The notes beneath the pieces were generated by a model. The model was not told the DNA's origin. It did not search any database and saw only the letters and a program-made list of their open reading frames with translations. Shown here in pieces: positions 1-6,492 of a stretch of 10,709 nucleotides of DNA (positions are counted from its first letter, which is position 1; each line of letters begins with the position of its first letter). Position numbers and translations under genes: made by a program. The DNA comes from Pirellulales bacterium (GTDB lineage Bacteria; Planctomycetota; Planctomycetia; Pirellulales; JALHLM01). Location: positions 1 through 10,709 of the forward strand of contig JALHLM010000176.1 of NCBI GenBank assembly GCA_022844585.1, in the 5' to 3' direction.

Positions 1-15
1 GTGCTCTTCCGATCT
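1..15. other. Residual Illumina adapter sequence (artefact)
   Basis: The first 15 bases, GTGCTCTTCCGATCT, are identical to the 3' end of the Illumina TruSeq read-2 adapter as I know it. This is library sequence left on a contig end, not genomic DNA. It marks the left boundary of the window as an assembly end, and the gene reading into it is cut artificially. Confidence 0.93.
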
Positions 16-82
16 CGAAGGCATTGTCCGCGAAAAGCAGGAACGCAGCGAATGCGAGGGGCGCGATGCGTGATGCAAACAT
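16..82 (-). CDS. N-terminal signal-peptide fragment of a secreted protein, cut by the contig end
   Basis: Reading leftwards from the ATG at 82, the frame gives MFASRIAPLAFAAFLLFADN and then AF before running into the adapter. The pattern is a short n-region with one Arg and a 12-14 residue hydrophobic core of Ala, Leu and Phe, as expected for a Sec signal peptide. Only about 22 codons of natural sequence are present, so the mature protein cannot be named. A weak GTGAG lies about 10 bases upstream of the ATG. It is on the same strand as the HerA-like gene, 130 bp downstream of that gene's stop, with a palindrome between them. A chance ORF is possible because the fragment is so short. Confidence 0.42.
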
Positions 83-104
83 ACGGTGTCTCACTGTAAA
101 CTTG

Positions 105-184
105 GAGCCGGAAGCGTGAGCGCCCGGAGCGCGCTGGAGACAACGTCGTGGCCGGTGCGCTCCAGGCGCTAACGCTTCTGGCTC
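105..184. repeat. Large imperfect palindrome (REP-like)
   Basis: The arms 105-132 and 157-184 pair with only three imperfect positions in 28, one of them a G-T wobble, around a 24-base loop. The left arm contains GGAAGCGTGAGCGCCCGGAG and the right arm its near complement CTCCAGGCGCTAACGCTTC. It lies in the intergenic space between two same-strand genes. Neither side carries a clean T-run, so it resembles a dispersed REP/BIME-like element more than an intrinsic terminator. From memory, motifs of this kind recur in planctomycete intergenic regions. That has not been checked here. Confidence 0.7.
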
Positions 185-210
185 TATTCTCGATTGCTCT
201 ATTTTCGATG
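181..210. repeat. Two-copy 15-bp tandem repeat
   Basis: GCTCTATTCTCGATT at 181-195 is followed directly by GCTCTATTTTCGATG at 196-210, with 13 of 15 bases identical. It overlaps the end of the palindrome's right arm by four bases and lies just after the stop of the HerA-like gene (minus strand). No function can be read from it. Slippage duplication is the simplest explanation. Confidence 0.6.
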
Positions 211-212
211 GA

Positions 213-2651
213 TTAAGCTTGTTTGAATGCCGGCGCCAGATTCCCGGCATTGTCCACGTACCACGGCGTCCACGCCAGCACCAATCGCGAGATTGTGATC
301 TCCGATTTTCTCGGCTGCACCGGCAGCGGGACGATCGTCAGCGTTTCCAACATGACGGCCGTGCGCGCCGCATCCAGTTCGCCTTGATACTTCGCGTCCA
401 GTTCCAGTAGTTGATCGCGCAGCTCACTTAATTCTGTGGCAGCCCGGCCGACGTCTCCTTGTTGTTTCGCTGCGCGCGAAGCGGCGCGGGCGGACGAAGC
501 GGCGCGGCCCACGTTCGTGCGCGAGACCTTCTTGCGCCCCAGGATCGCGCCGACGATTGAAGCGCCGAAGCTGACCGCGGCGTCGTACGTGCCGGCGTTG
601 GCTTCGGACTGTTCGCGTTCCAGTTTCTGTTGTGCGCGGCTCATCTTTTCCTGGAGCGCGGCCAGCTTGGGGGCGTACTTCGCGCGCAGCGCATCCATCC
701 GCTCGTCGCGAACCTCGCGCGACTTCAGTCCCAACCGCTGGCGAAACGCGCTTTCCGCTTCGCCGGGCGTCGAAGTCTGTTTTAGATCAGGGCATTCCCA
801 CAATTCCAATCGATGCGCGCGATACAGATAGCCTTTCCAGGTAGTCTCCAAGCGCGCATAGCACTTGGCCTGCGCGAACGCTGGCGGCAGCGGTTCGAAA
901 CTCGCGCCGGGCGACGGTTCGCCGTTGACCTTGAAGTCGCCCACGTGATTCCACGGCGGCGTTTCGAACAGCGCTTCGCCGGGCGAGTCCACCAGGCCGT
1001 ACAGCGCATGCAGCGCTTCCCATTGATCGAGCGACGCCTTGGCATGCTTGTAGTGCAAGCGCGCCTCGCCATAGACCGCGGGGCGATAGACGAGCTTCGC
1101 GCCGGCCGGCGCGGCAGATGCCGCGACGACGAAGCACTCCTCCACATCCGGCGGCAAAATCGGCCGGGTAGCAGTGGCGCTCGTGGCAACGGCTGCTGCT
1201 GTGGCGACCGTCGGAGCCTGTGGAGCTTCTGCCGGCGCTGCGGTTTGTTGTGTAACCTTGGCGATCTGCTCCAAGGTCATCGGGCCGCGCAAATAGGAGA
1301 GCGTCCAGCGCGTTTGGAATACGGTCGGCTGGTCGTCATGTACGTTGTTCATCAAGAACACGCGTTGCCCCAACCCGGCGAGCGTGGCTTCGATCTTCGC
1401 GCGATCGAAGGCACTGCCGGTCGTCGCGGCGGCCCCTTCGAGTCCTTCCAAGACGCGGAGTTTATCGCGTTCGGTTTGCAGTCGGCCGAGGAACCAGGTG
1501 CCGGCGTTGGCCAGGCCCTTGTAGTCCAAGTCGACGGGGTTTTGCGTCGCCAGCACCACGCCCAGCCCGAACGCGCGGGCCTGTTTCAACAGCGTGAGCA
1601 TCGGCAACTTGCTGGGCGGATTGGCCGTCGGCGGGAAGAAACCGAACACTTCGTCCATGTAGAGAATCGCCCGCAGGCTCGACGTGCCCGGCTGTTTGCG
1701 GACCCAACTCAGCACGGCGTTGAGCAACAGCGTGACGAAGAACATGCGTTCCGCATCCCCCAGGTGCGCGATCGACAGCACCGCCACGCGCGGCTTGCCG
1801 GACGGCGTGTAGAGCAACTTGCCCACATCGAGCGGCTCCCCTTCCAACCAGGCGGCGAAACCGGGCGAGGCGAGCAAATTATTGAGCCGCATCGCAAAGG
1901 CGAAGCGTTCCTTCGCGGGAAAGAAGCTCTCCAAATCAATCACGCCAACGCGATCAAACGCCGGCTGCGGGATTTCGCGCACCAGTCCTTCGAGCGTGAT
2001 TTCGCGCCCCGCGCGCCAGGCCTGATCGAACATCGTGGCCAGCAAGATGTGTTCCCGGCTCTGTAGCGGATCGGCCTCGACGCCCAGCAGCGCAAGCAGT
2101 CCGGAGACGGTGCTCATGATGCGATCGCGCATCGCGGCTGCGTCGTTCATTTCTGCGGCGCTCGGCGGAGCGAAGGATCGTAGCACGGTCAGCGGTCGCC
2201 CAGCGCGATTGGCCGGCGTGTAGATCGCCAGCTCCGCCGCCGCGCGCAACCGGGCGATACGGTCCGGTTGCTGATCCCAGTCGGCCAGGCCTTCGCGCCA
2301 ACGTGTCGCGGTGGCCGCGGCGTACTCCTCGACCGACTTCCCTTGCTGCGCCGCTTCGGCCGGATCGACCCACGGCTGAAAATCCTCCGTCCGCTGTTCC
2401 GGGAACGTCAGCAACAAATTGCCGAGGTCCCCTTTGGGATCGATGCAGATCGCCGGGATGCCGTCGATGGCGGCTTCTTCCAACAGAGCCAGGCAGAGCC
2501 CGGTCTTGCCGCTGCCAGTCATGCCGACGCACACGGCGTGCGTGACCAGGTCCTTCGAGTCGTACAACAACGGCGCTGGCGTCGCCTTTCGCGCGGCGAG
2601 GTCATACTGACGCCCCAGGTAGAAGACGCCCAGTTGCTCGTAGTCGGTCAT
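213..2651 (-). CDS. HerA/FtsK-superfamily ATPase with C-terminal coiled-coil extension
   Basis: This 812-aa P-loop ATPase belongs to the HerA/VirB4/DUF87 group of ring-forming DNA or protein pumps. Walker A is GMTGSGKT at residues 43-50. Walker B is AILYMDE at 328-334, with D333 and the likely catalytic E334. An ATQNP sensor-like motif is at 367-371, and FLGR at 387-390 may hold the trans-acting arginine. Only 42 residues precede Walker A, too few for the N-terminal HAS-barrel of archaeal HerA. An Ala/Pro/Thr linker (about 468-500) leads to a second part: a mixed region (about 505-640), a charged helix (648-685), a short Gly/Ala hydrophobic stretch (690-705, SFGASIVGAILG), a second helix (733-768) and a conserved-looking end. 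It probably assembles as a hexamer. DNA translocation is the family role, but the substrate here is unknown. No NurA, Sir2 or other nuclease partner lies nearby. Confidence 0.9.
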   Translation of the reverse strand: MTDYEQLGVFYLGRQYDLAARKATPAPLLYDSKDLVTHAVCVGMTGSGKTGLCLALLEEAAIDGIPAICIDPKGDLGNLLLTFPEQRTEDFQPWVDPAEAAQQGKSVEEYAAATATRWREGLADWDQQPDRIARLRAAAELAIYTPANRAGRPLTVLRSFAPPSAAEMNDAAAMRDRIMSTVSGLLALLGVEADPLQSREHILLATMFDQAWRAGREITLEGLVREIPQPAFDRVGVIDLESFFPAKERFAFAMRLNNLLASPGFAAWLEGEPLDVGKLLYTPSGKPRVAVLSIAHLGDAERMFFVTLLLNAVLSWVRKQPGTSSLRAILYMDEVFGFFPPTANPPSKLPMLTLLKQARAFGLGVVLATQNPVDLDYKGLANAGTWFLGRLQTERDKLRVLEGLEGAAATTGSAFDRAKIEATLAGLGQRVFLMNNVHDDQPTVFQTRWTLSYLRGPMTLEQIAKVTQQTAAPAEAPQAPTVATAAAVATSATATRPILPPDVEECFVVAASAAPAGAKLVYRPAVYGEARLHYKHAKASLDQWEALHALYGLVDSPGEALFETPPWNHVGDFKVNGEPSPGASFEPLPPAFAQAKCYARLETTWKGYLYRAHRLELWECPDLKQTSTPGEAESAFRQRLGLKSREVRDERMDALRAKYAPKLAALQEKMSRAQQKLEREQSEANAGTYDAAVSFGASIVGAILGRKKVSRTNVGRAASSARAASRAAKQQGDVGRAATELSELRDQLLELDAKYQGELDAARTAVMLETLTIVPLPVQPRKSEITISRLVLAWTPWYVDNAGNLAPAFKQA

Positions 2652-2694
2652 GCACCATTCCAGAAAAGGCGGTCGCGATCGGGTCGGCCCACAG

Positions 2695-2723
2695 AGTATA
2701 TCGCGTGGCGGCGAACCTGTAGG
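2695..2723 (-). promoter_or_regulatory. Candidate promoter of the HerA-like gene
   Basis: On the minus strand a good -10 hexamer, TATACT (2695-2700), lies 17 bases downstream of a poor -35, CCTACA (2718-2723). Transcription from here would give a leader of about 35-40 bases before the ATG at 2651. The spacing and -10 fit a housekeeping sigma factor, but the -35 matches consensus in only three of six positions. It sits in the divergent 89-bp gap shared with the small membrane protein gene. Confidence 0.33.
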
Positions 2724-2740
2724 GTAGTAGAATCGAAGGC

Positions 2741-2911
2741 ATGAAATACGGCCTCGCGAACTTCTTCGTGATCGTGGCGGGGATGGCGGTGATCGCGAAT
2801 CTCATGCGCGACGCGTCCAATTCCGCTATCGCCTGCCTGCTCGCATATTTCCTGATCGGCCTGGGGATCGCATTCTGGCAAATCCGCAGTCGAAATAGAA
2901 AGCTCCCGTAG
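2741..2911 (+). CDS. Small two-helix membrane protein (56 aa), hypothetical
   Basis: The 56-codon ORF starts at the ATG at 2741 and ends at TAG 2909-2911. The protein opens MKYGLANFFVIVAGMAVIAN, a first hydrophobic helix (about 5-21). A polar turn MRDASNS (22-28) follows, then a second helix AIACLLAYFLIGLGIAFW (29-46) and a basic tail RSRNRKL. Two well-formed helices with positive charges at the end are unlikely to arise by chance in such a short frame, and no other gene occupies this space. The predicted topology is a hairpin with both ends on the same, probably cytoplasmic, side. The ribosome-binding site is poor: GAAGG ends one base before the ATG and AGGG lies 17 bases upstream. It is divergent from the HerA-like ATPase and in line with the SGNH hydrolase 119 bp further on. 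I do not recognise a family. Confidence 0.62.
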   Translation: MKYGLANFFVIVAGMAVIANLMRDASNSAIACLLAYFLIGLGIAFWQIRSRNRKLP

Positions 2912-3030
2912 AAACTGGACGCTTGCTTGGGGGGCATAGCGGGAGTTAACATAGGCGCTTCAGCCAAGATGCCCACAGGCTGATCCCGCCGGACCTTGCT
3001 CCCACCGATTTACCTCCCCGGAGTGCTTCC

Positions 3031-3771
3031 ATGCGCCGCCCTGTTTCGTGCTGGTTGTTGGCCTTGCTCACATGCCTCAGTTTTGTCGGCCCGAGTGCTG
3101 TTTTCGCCGCTGAGGCACCCACGCACGATGCCGTGACGGCCGTGCCGCGCGAGGAAGATTGGTGGACGGAACGACAGGAAGTGATCAACGGTCGCACCAA
3201 GGAGCAGGTTGACCTGCTGTTCATCGGCGACTCGATCACGCACGGCTGGGAAGGGGACGGCAAAGACGTTTGGGCGAAGTACTTCGCGCCCCGCCATGCC
3301 ATGAACGCCGGCATCGGCGGCGACCGCACGCAGCACGTGCTGTGGCGTTTGCAGCACGGCAACCTGGAAGGGATCAGGCCGAAGTTGGCCGTGCTGATGA
3401 TCGGCACCAACAACTCCAACGGCGAAGACAACACCGCCACGGAAATTGCCGACGGCATCAAGGCCATCGTCACGGAATTGCGGACGAAATTGCCGGAAAC
3501 CAAGGTGCTGGTGCTCGCCATCTTCCCGCGCGGCGATAAGCCGAATCCGCAGCGCGACAAAATCTCGGAGGTCAACAAACAAGTCGCGGCCTGGGATCAG
3601 ATCGATGGCAAGAACGTGATTTACTTCGATTTCGGCGACAAATTCCTGGCCGCCGACGGCTCGCTGCCGGCCGACATCATGCCGGACTTCCTGCATCTCA
3701 GCCCCCAGGGGTATGAGATCTGGGCCGAAGCGATCGAGCCGCAAGTGGCGGAGATCGTCGGGCCGAAGTAG
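3031..3771 (+). CDS. Secreted SGNH/GDSL-family hydrolase (esterase/lipase type)
   Basis: This 246-aa protein carries all four SGNH blocks. Block I is FIGDSIT with nucleophile S68. Block II is NAGIGGDRT, whose glycine G97 is an oxyanion-hole residue. Block III is GTNN with N127, and block V is PDFLH with D219 and H222. The layout resembles the platelet-activating-factor acetylhydrolase IB-like subgroup, common among bacterial acyl or carbohydrate esterases that remove acetyl or acyl groups. The exact substrate cannot be read. The first 26 residues form a signal peptide (Leu/Ala core, likely cut at AVFA|AEA), so the enzyme acts outside the cytoplasm. GGAG at 3020-3023 lies seven bases before the ATG and supports this start. 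A weak TTGCTT-18-TAACAT pair at 2923-2952 could be its promoter. It ends 29 bp before a strong terminator. Confidence 0.93.
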   Translation: MRRPVSCWLLALLTCLSFVGPSAVFAAEAPTHDAVTAVPREEDWWTERQEVINGRTKEQVDLLFIGDSITHGWEGDGKDVWAKYFAPRHAMNAGIGGDRTQHVLWRLQHGNLEGIRPKLAVLMIGTNNSNGEDNTATEIADGIKAIVTELRTKLPETKVLVLAIFPRGDKPNPQRDKISEVNKQVAAWDQIDGKNVIYFDFGDKFLAADGSLPADIMPDFLHLSPQGYEIWAEAIEPQVAEIVGPK

Positions 3772-3800
3772 GCAAAAGATAGCGGACGTCGATACGCGCT

Positions 3801-3872
3801 AAGCCCAGGGAAGGCCACAGTAGACGTTGGCGATAGCTGAGTCTATGAGGGCCTTCCCTGGGCTTTTTCTTT
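3801..3872 (+). terminator. Rho-independent terminator with structured loop, between convergent genes
   Basis: AAGCCCAGGGAAGGCC (3801-3816) and GGCCTTCCCTGGGCTT (3850-3865) are perfect 16-bp complements, followed by TTT, C and TTT to 3872. The 33-base loop itself holds a second short stem, TAGAC (3821-3825) with GTCTA (3841-3845), so the hairpin continues inward across a small internal loop. It follows the SGNH hydrolase by 29 bp and precedes the end of the convergent propeller gene at 3890. The U-run favours termination of plus-strand transcripts. The stem could also stall the opposite strand, though no T-run exists on that side. Confidence 0.82.
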
Positions 3873-3889
3873 GCGCGACGTTGTGAAGA

Positions 3890-5317
3890 TCATTCCCCCA
3901 CGCAATAGAGATGCTCCACGCCGCGCAGCAACAGCCGGTTGCCGGCAACCGCTGGCGTCGACCAGCACATTTCGTCGAGCTTGTTCGTGGCCAGTACCTG
4001 CAACGGCGTTCCGGGCTGGAGCACGAGCGTCTTGCCTTCCTGATCGAGGCAGTAAATTCTTCCGGCCGCCGCCAAGGGAGAGGCCACGAAGCCGGACGCA
4101 CCGGGCAATCTTTGGCGCTCGATCTCTTCGCCGGTTGCCGCGTCGTAGCAGTGCACGATGGCGCTCTGCTCCAGAACGTAGAGGCGATTGCCCAGCAATA
4201 GCGGCGACGCCAAGTGCGAGGCGCTGAGCTTGGCGCTCCAGGCGACAAATTCGCTGGTATTTTCTTTCCGCGTGAGCGAAATATCCCCTTTCGCGCCGGC
4301 CCGAATTGCGTGAATGCGGCCGCGAATGCCCATCAGGCGATCAGCGGAATCGACATACAGCAATTCCTCGCTGCCGACTGGCGTGATCGAAGTCCGCCCC
4401 TGGCCCTTCATTTCCCAGAGCAACTCGCCGGTGAGCGGATCGTAAGAGCGCATCATACCGCCGCCGGCGGTGACCAGTTCCGTCCGCACGCGATTCTTCC
4501 ACAGATACGGCGTCGACCAATTCGATTTCTCATCGCGAACGACACGCCACACCTCATCGCCGGTGCGCTTGTCGAGCGCGGCGAGAAACGATTCCTGATC
4601 GTTATCGCAGAGCACGAACAAGCGATCTTCCCACAGTAGTGGCGAGCCGCCGGTTCCCCAGCCGAACTGCGTGGGATAGGCCGCGAGTTCTTTGTTCCAA
4701 AGCGGCTTGCCATCGAGATCGTAGCAATAGACGCCCGTCATGCCGAACAGTGCGATGACGCGTTCGCCATCGGTCACCGGCGTTTCCGAAGCGTACGTGT
4801 TGTTGGGATGAATGTGAATCGTCGGCCGTCCCTCGCGCGCGGTTTGCGTCCAAACAACTTCGCCGCTGTTGGCATCGAGGCACATCACTTGCCAGCGGTA
4901 CACGGCGTCCGGCGGATCGAGATCGAACAAGCCGCCGGCGCTTTTGCCGGCGTCGCCGCCGCCGAAATTGAAACCGCCGATGCCAGGGCCGTTCTTGTCG
5001 GGACTCGGTTTTTCTTGCGCGTCGGACACCGCCGTGGTGAGAAGCACGCGCTCGCCCGCGACGATCGGCTGCGACCAGCCGACGCCGGGGACCTTGGTTT
5101 TCCATTTCAGCCGCTGCTCGGTTCCCCAATCCAACGGCGGCGCCGCGCTTTCGGCCACGCCATTCCCATGCGGGCCGCGGAACTGCGGCCAATCTTGCGC
5201 CGCGGCGTAGCTACTTGCGAGCACCATCAATGCGACGGCAAGAACTCTGGTGCGCGATGGATATCCGTCACATCGCAAACTCCGCCGCCGGAAGGTCGCG
5301 CCAAAAACGGCAATCAT
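3890..5317 (-). CDS. Secreted PQQ-like beta-propeller repeat protein
   Basis: This 475-aa protein begins its mature part QDWPQFRGPHGNGV, a start typical of planctomycete outer-surface or periplasmic propellers. The preceding signal peptide has a core VLAVALMVLASSYAAA, likely cut after A40. Propeller blades are marked by repeated strand/turn motifs: LDANSGEVVW (147-156), YDLDGKPLW (199-207), LDKRTGDEVW (248-257), YDPLTGELLW (292-301) and YDAATGEEIE (391-400). A Gly-rich insert (about 110-130) interrupts blade one. No quinoprotein dehydrogenase active-site pattern was recognised, so this is more likely a binding or scaffold fold than an enzyme. The ATG at 5317 has GGAA about nine bases upstream. 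A TTG at codon 14 is an alternative start giving a more usual signal peptide. The gene overlaps the upstream 73-aa gene by 50 bp, suggesting translational coupling. Confidence 0.9.
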   Translation of the reverse strand: MIAVFGATFRRRSLRCDGYPSRTRVLAVALMVLASSYAAAQDWPQFRGPHGNGVAESAAPPLDWGTEQRLKWKTKVPGVGWSQPIVAGERVLLTTAVSDAQEKPSPDKNGPGIGGFNFGGGDAGKSAGGLFDLDPPDAVYRWQVMCLDANSGEVVWTQTAREGRPTIHIHPNNTYASETPVTDGERVIALFGMTGVYCYDLDGKPLWNKELAAYPTQFGWGTGGSPLLWEDRLFVLCDNDQESFLAALDKRTGDEVWRVVRDEKSNWSTPYLWKNRVRTELVTAGGGMMRSYDPLTGELLWEMKGQGRTSITPVGSEELLYVDSADRLMGIRGRIHAIRAGAKGDISLTRKENTSEFVAWSAKLSASHLASPLLLGNRLYVLEQSAIVHCYDAATGEEIERQRLPGASGFVASPLAAAGRIYCLDQEGKTLVLQPGTPLQVLATNKLDEMCWSTPAVAGNRLLLRGVEHLYCVGE

Positions 5318-5489
5318 AGGGGTTCCACGCGTCGCGCTGAGGAGGTTGCCATTGCCATCGGGTTGGCAGTCGCGACGTCTGCGCGCGATCCAGCACGGGG
5401 AGCGCGATCGCCAGGACTACCAGCAAGGCCGCGGCCAGCGTGATCAGTTCGCCAGCGGCCGCCCAGCGCATTGTAGCTTCTCGTTGCAT
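5268..5489 (-). CDS. Small single-pass membrane protein (73 aa), hypothetical
   Basis: A consensus GGAGG (complement of 5496-5500) lies six bases before the ATG at 5489, the best ribosome-binding site in the window. The protein starts MQREATMRWAAAGELITLAA, continues as one hydrophobic helix to about residue 34, then has an Arg/Trp/Pro-rich tail (RLPTRWQWQPPQRDAWNPYD...). Basic residues before the helix and a polar tail after it suggest an anchored protein with its C-terminus outside. An adjacent upstream TTG is less likely than the ATG as start. The last 50 bases overlap the beginning of the beta-propeller gene in a different frame, so the two are probably co-transcribed. I do not recognise a family. 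Confidence 0.62.
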   Translation of the reverse strand: MQREATMRWAAAGELITLAAALLVVLAIALPVLDRAQTSRLPTRWQWQPPQRDAWNPYDCRFWRDLPAAEFAM

Positions 5490-5788
5490 CAAGTGCCTCC
5501 TCTCTGTCGCCGCCCAGGGATGATACCTCGTCCCGCATCAGAAGTTTCCGCGGGCGGCGAATTCTTACGGAACCATTATTTTTTTCACGCCCGCGAAACC
5601 CGCGGCACACAGCCGGGTTTGTTTTCTCCGGCGAAGCGAATCTCTGGCACGCTCGCTACGGCGAACAACGCTCCAAGTTACCAGCACCACGCGGTTTCGC
5701 CAGTTTTGCATTACAGCCGCGCGACGATGCGCGATCTTCGCGCTCGCTTTGCGCGCCGATCCTACATAACGACGAAAGGAATCCGGCA
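5490..5788. other. Divergent intergenic region between the 73-aa gene and the pseudopilin operon
   Basis: This 299-bp gap must hold the promoters for both flanking transcription units, but no convincing -35/-10 pair was found on either strand. It contains a homopolymer T run at about 5579-5585, a hairpin (5596-5620, entered separately) and a GC-alternating stretch at 5719-5757 rich in CGCG. A motif at about 5637-5656, whose complement is GCCGTAGCGAGCGTGCCAGA, resembles the REP-like sequences elsewhere in the window. No open frame with coding character was seen. Confidence 0.5.
5596..5624 (+). other. Short hairpin followed by a partial T-run
   Basis: AAACCCG (5596-5602) pairs with CGGGTTT (5614-5620) around an 11-base loop and is followed by GTTTT. 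It looks like a weak terminator on the plus strand, yet no plus-strand gene ends upstream. It may instead be a leader structure of the pseudopilin operon, or chance in GC-rich DNA. Confidence 0.3.
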
Positions 5789-6457
5789 ATGCTCATGAAT
5801 CACAGGGGATGCAGAATCCATGCCAACCTGCAGCGCAAGCGAGGGAGAGAAGATCATCCATTCAAGTCTGACGATCCACTGGAATGCGATGCCGACTCAC
5901 TCTCGCTTGCGCTCTGGGCTGCTGTCGCGCCGCTGCCAGCACGACGTCGCGGCTTCACGCTCGTTGAACTGCTAGTCGTGATCGCCGTGATCGGCATTTT
6001 GCTGGCGTTGTTGTTGCCGGCGCTCGGCATGGTGCGCGAGTCCGCACGGCGCAGCCAGTGCCAATCGCAGTTGCATCAAATTGGTTTGGCGCTCGAGATG
6101 TATCTGGAGAATCAAGGCCGCGTAGGGCGATTTCCGCATGCGGCGCAGTTGCCCTCGGTGACGCCGCAATGGCCGCCCATCACGGTTGTGTTAGGCCCGC
6201 ACATCGAAAAGAATGATGCCGTCTTCGCTTGCCCGGACGATCCCAAATACTTTCCGACCGAGCGCGTCAGCTATGAGTATCCGATTCGTCGCCTGGCCGG
6301 CAAAACGCGCGATCAAGTCCGCAAACGCCGTAGCGGCGCGATGCGGCCATCGAGCGAAATCATCTTGATGTACGACTACGAAGCCGTGCATGGCGAACGC
6401 GGCACGGCCGGTTCCCGCAACGCGATCTTCCTCGACGGTCACGTCGAGCGCTATTGA
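5789..6457 (+). CDS. Type II pseudopilin-like protein with prepilin cleavage site
   Basis: The 222-aa protein contains the class III signal RRRG|FTLVELLVV: cleavage after G55, Phe at +1 and the assembly glutamate E60 at +5. A 22-residue hydrophobic helix follows. The mature part has two cysteines (C91, C148) and ends NAIFLDGHVERY, a DG-containing C-terminus like that of planctomycete DUF1559/H-X9-DG proteins, although here 14 residues separate H201 from the DG pair. At about 167 mature residues it is shorter than usual DUF1559 members. The leader of 55 residues is unusually long and contains a REP-like palindrome. No in-frame ATG, GTG or TTG occurs between the palindrome and the cleavage site. 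AAAGGA at 5775-5780 suits the ATG at 5789, while a second ATG at 5795 is close behind. Its likely role is a type II secretion or type IV pilus-like filament subunit, processed by a prepilin peptidase at the inner membrane. Confidence 0.85.
   Translation: MLMNHRGCRIHANLQRKRGREDHPFKSDDPLECDADSLSLALWAAVAPLPARRRGFTLVELLVVIAVIGILLALLLPALGMVRESARRSQCQSQLHQIGLALEMYLENQGRVGRFPHAAQLPSVTPQWPPITVVLGPHIEKNDAVFACPDDPKYFPTERVSYEYPIRRLAGKTRDQVRKRRSGAMRPSSEIILMYDYEAVHGERGTAGSRNAIFLDGHVERY
5832..5913. repeat. REP-like inverted repeat inside the pseudopilin leader
   Basis: AGCGCAAGCGAG (5832-5843) is perfectly complementary to CTCGCTTGCGCT (5902-5913), leaving 58 bases between the arms. The left arm continues as AGCGCAAGCGAGGGAGAG, matching 16 of 18 bases with AGCGCCAGCGAGGGGGAG at 7155-7172, so it belongs to a dispersed repeat family. 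It encodes roughly residues 15-42 of the pseudopilin leader, a part removed on maturation. Confidence 0.7.
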
Positions 6458-6480
6458 TCCTTTCACGTACACCGCATAAC

Positions 6481-6486
6481 AGGAGG
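6481..6486 (+). promoter_or_regulatory. Consensus Shine-Dalgarno deciding the start of the downstream gene
   Basis: AGGAGG lies six bases before the ATG at 6493. It rules out the longer in-frame ATG at 6454, which would overlap the pseudopilin stop and place 13 polar residues before the membrane helix. Confidence 0.85.
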
Positions 6487-6492
6487 CGCACG

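Noticed and set aside
813..2066. A 417-codon open frame on the plus strand, antisense to the ATPase gene
   Set aside because: It is Arg/Gln/His-rich with no domain pattern and lies wholly inside a well-supported minus-strand gene with Walker motifs. Such frames are common mirrors of GC-rich genes.
213..2911. HerA-type ATPase and small membrane protein as an antiphage defence system
   Set aside because: No nuclease, Sir2, methylase or other effector is adjacent, and the neighbours are ordinary secreted proteins. The ATPase fold alone is not evidence of defence.
3010..3744. A 244-codon minus-strand frame antisense to the SGNH hydrolase
   Set aside because: The plus-strand protein has all catalytic blocks and a signal peptide. 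The antisense frame has no recognisable motif and atypical composition.
3890..5317. The propeller protein as a PQQ-dependent alcohol or glucose dehydrogenase
   Set aside because: It is shorter than those enzymes and no cofactor-binding or catalytic pattern was seen. Only the blade repeats match.
5268..5489. The 73-aa protein as a second pseudopilin
   Set aside because: GELITLAAALLVV superficially recalls a prepilin helix, but it has no G|F cleavage site with Glu at +5.
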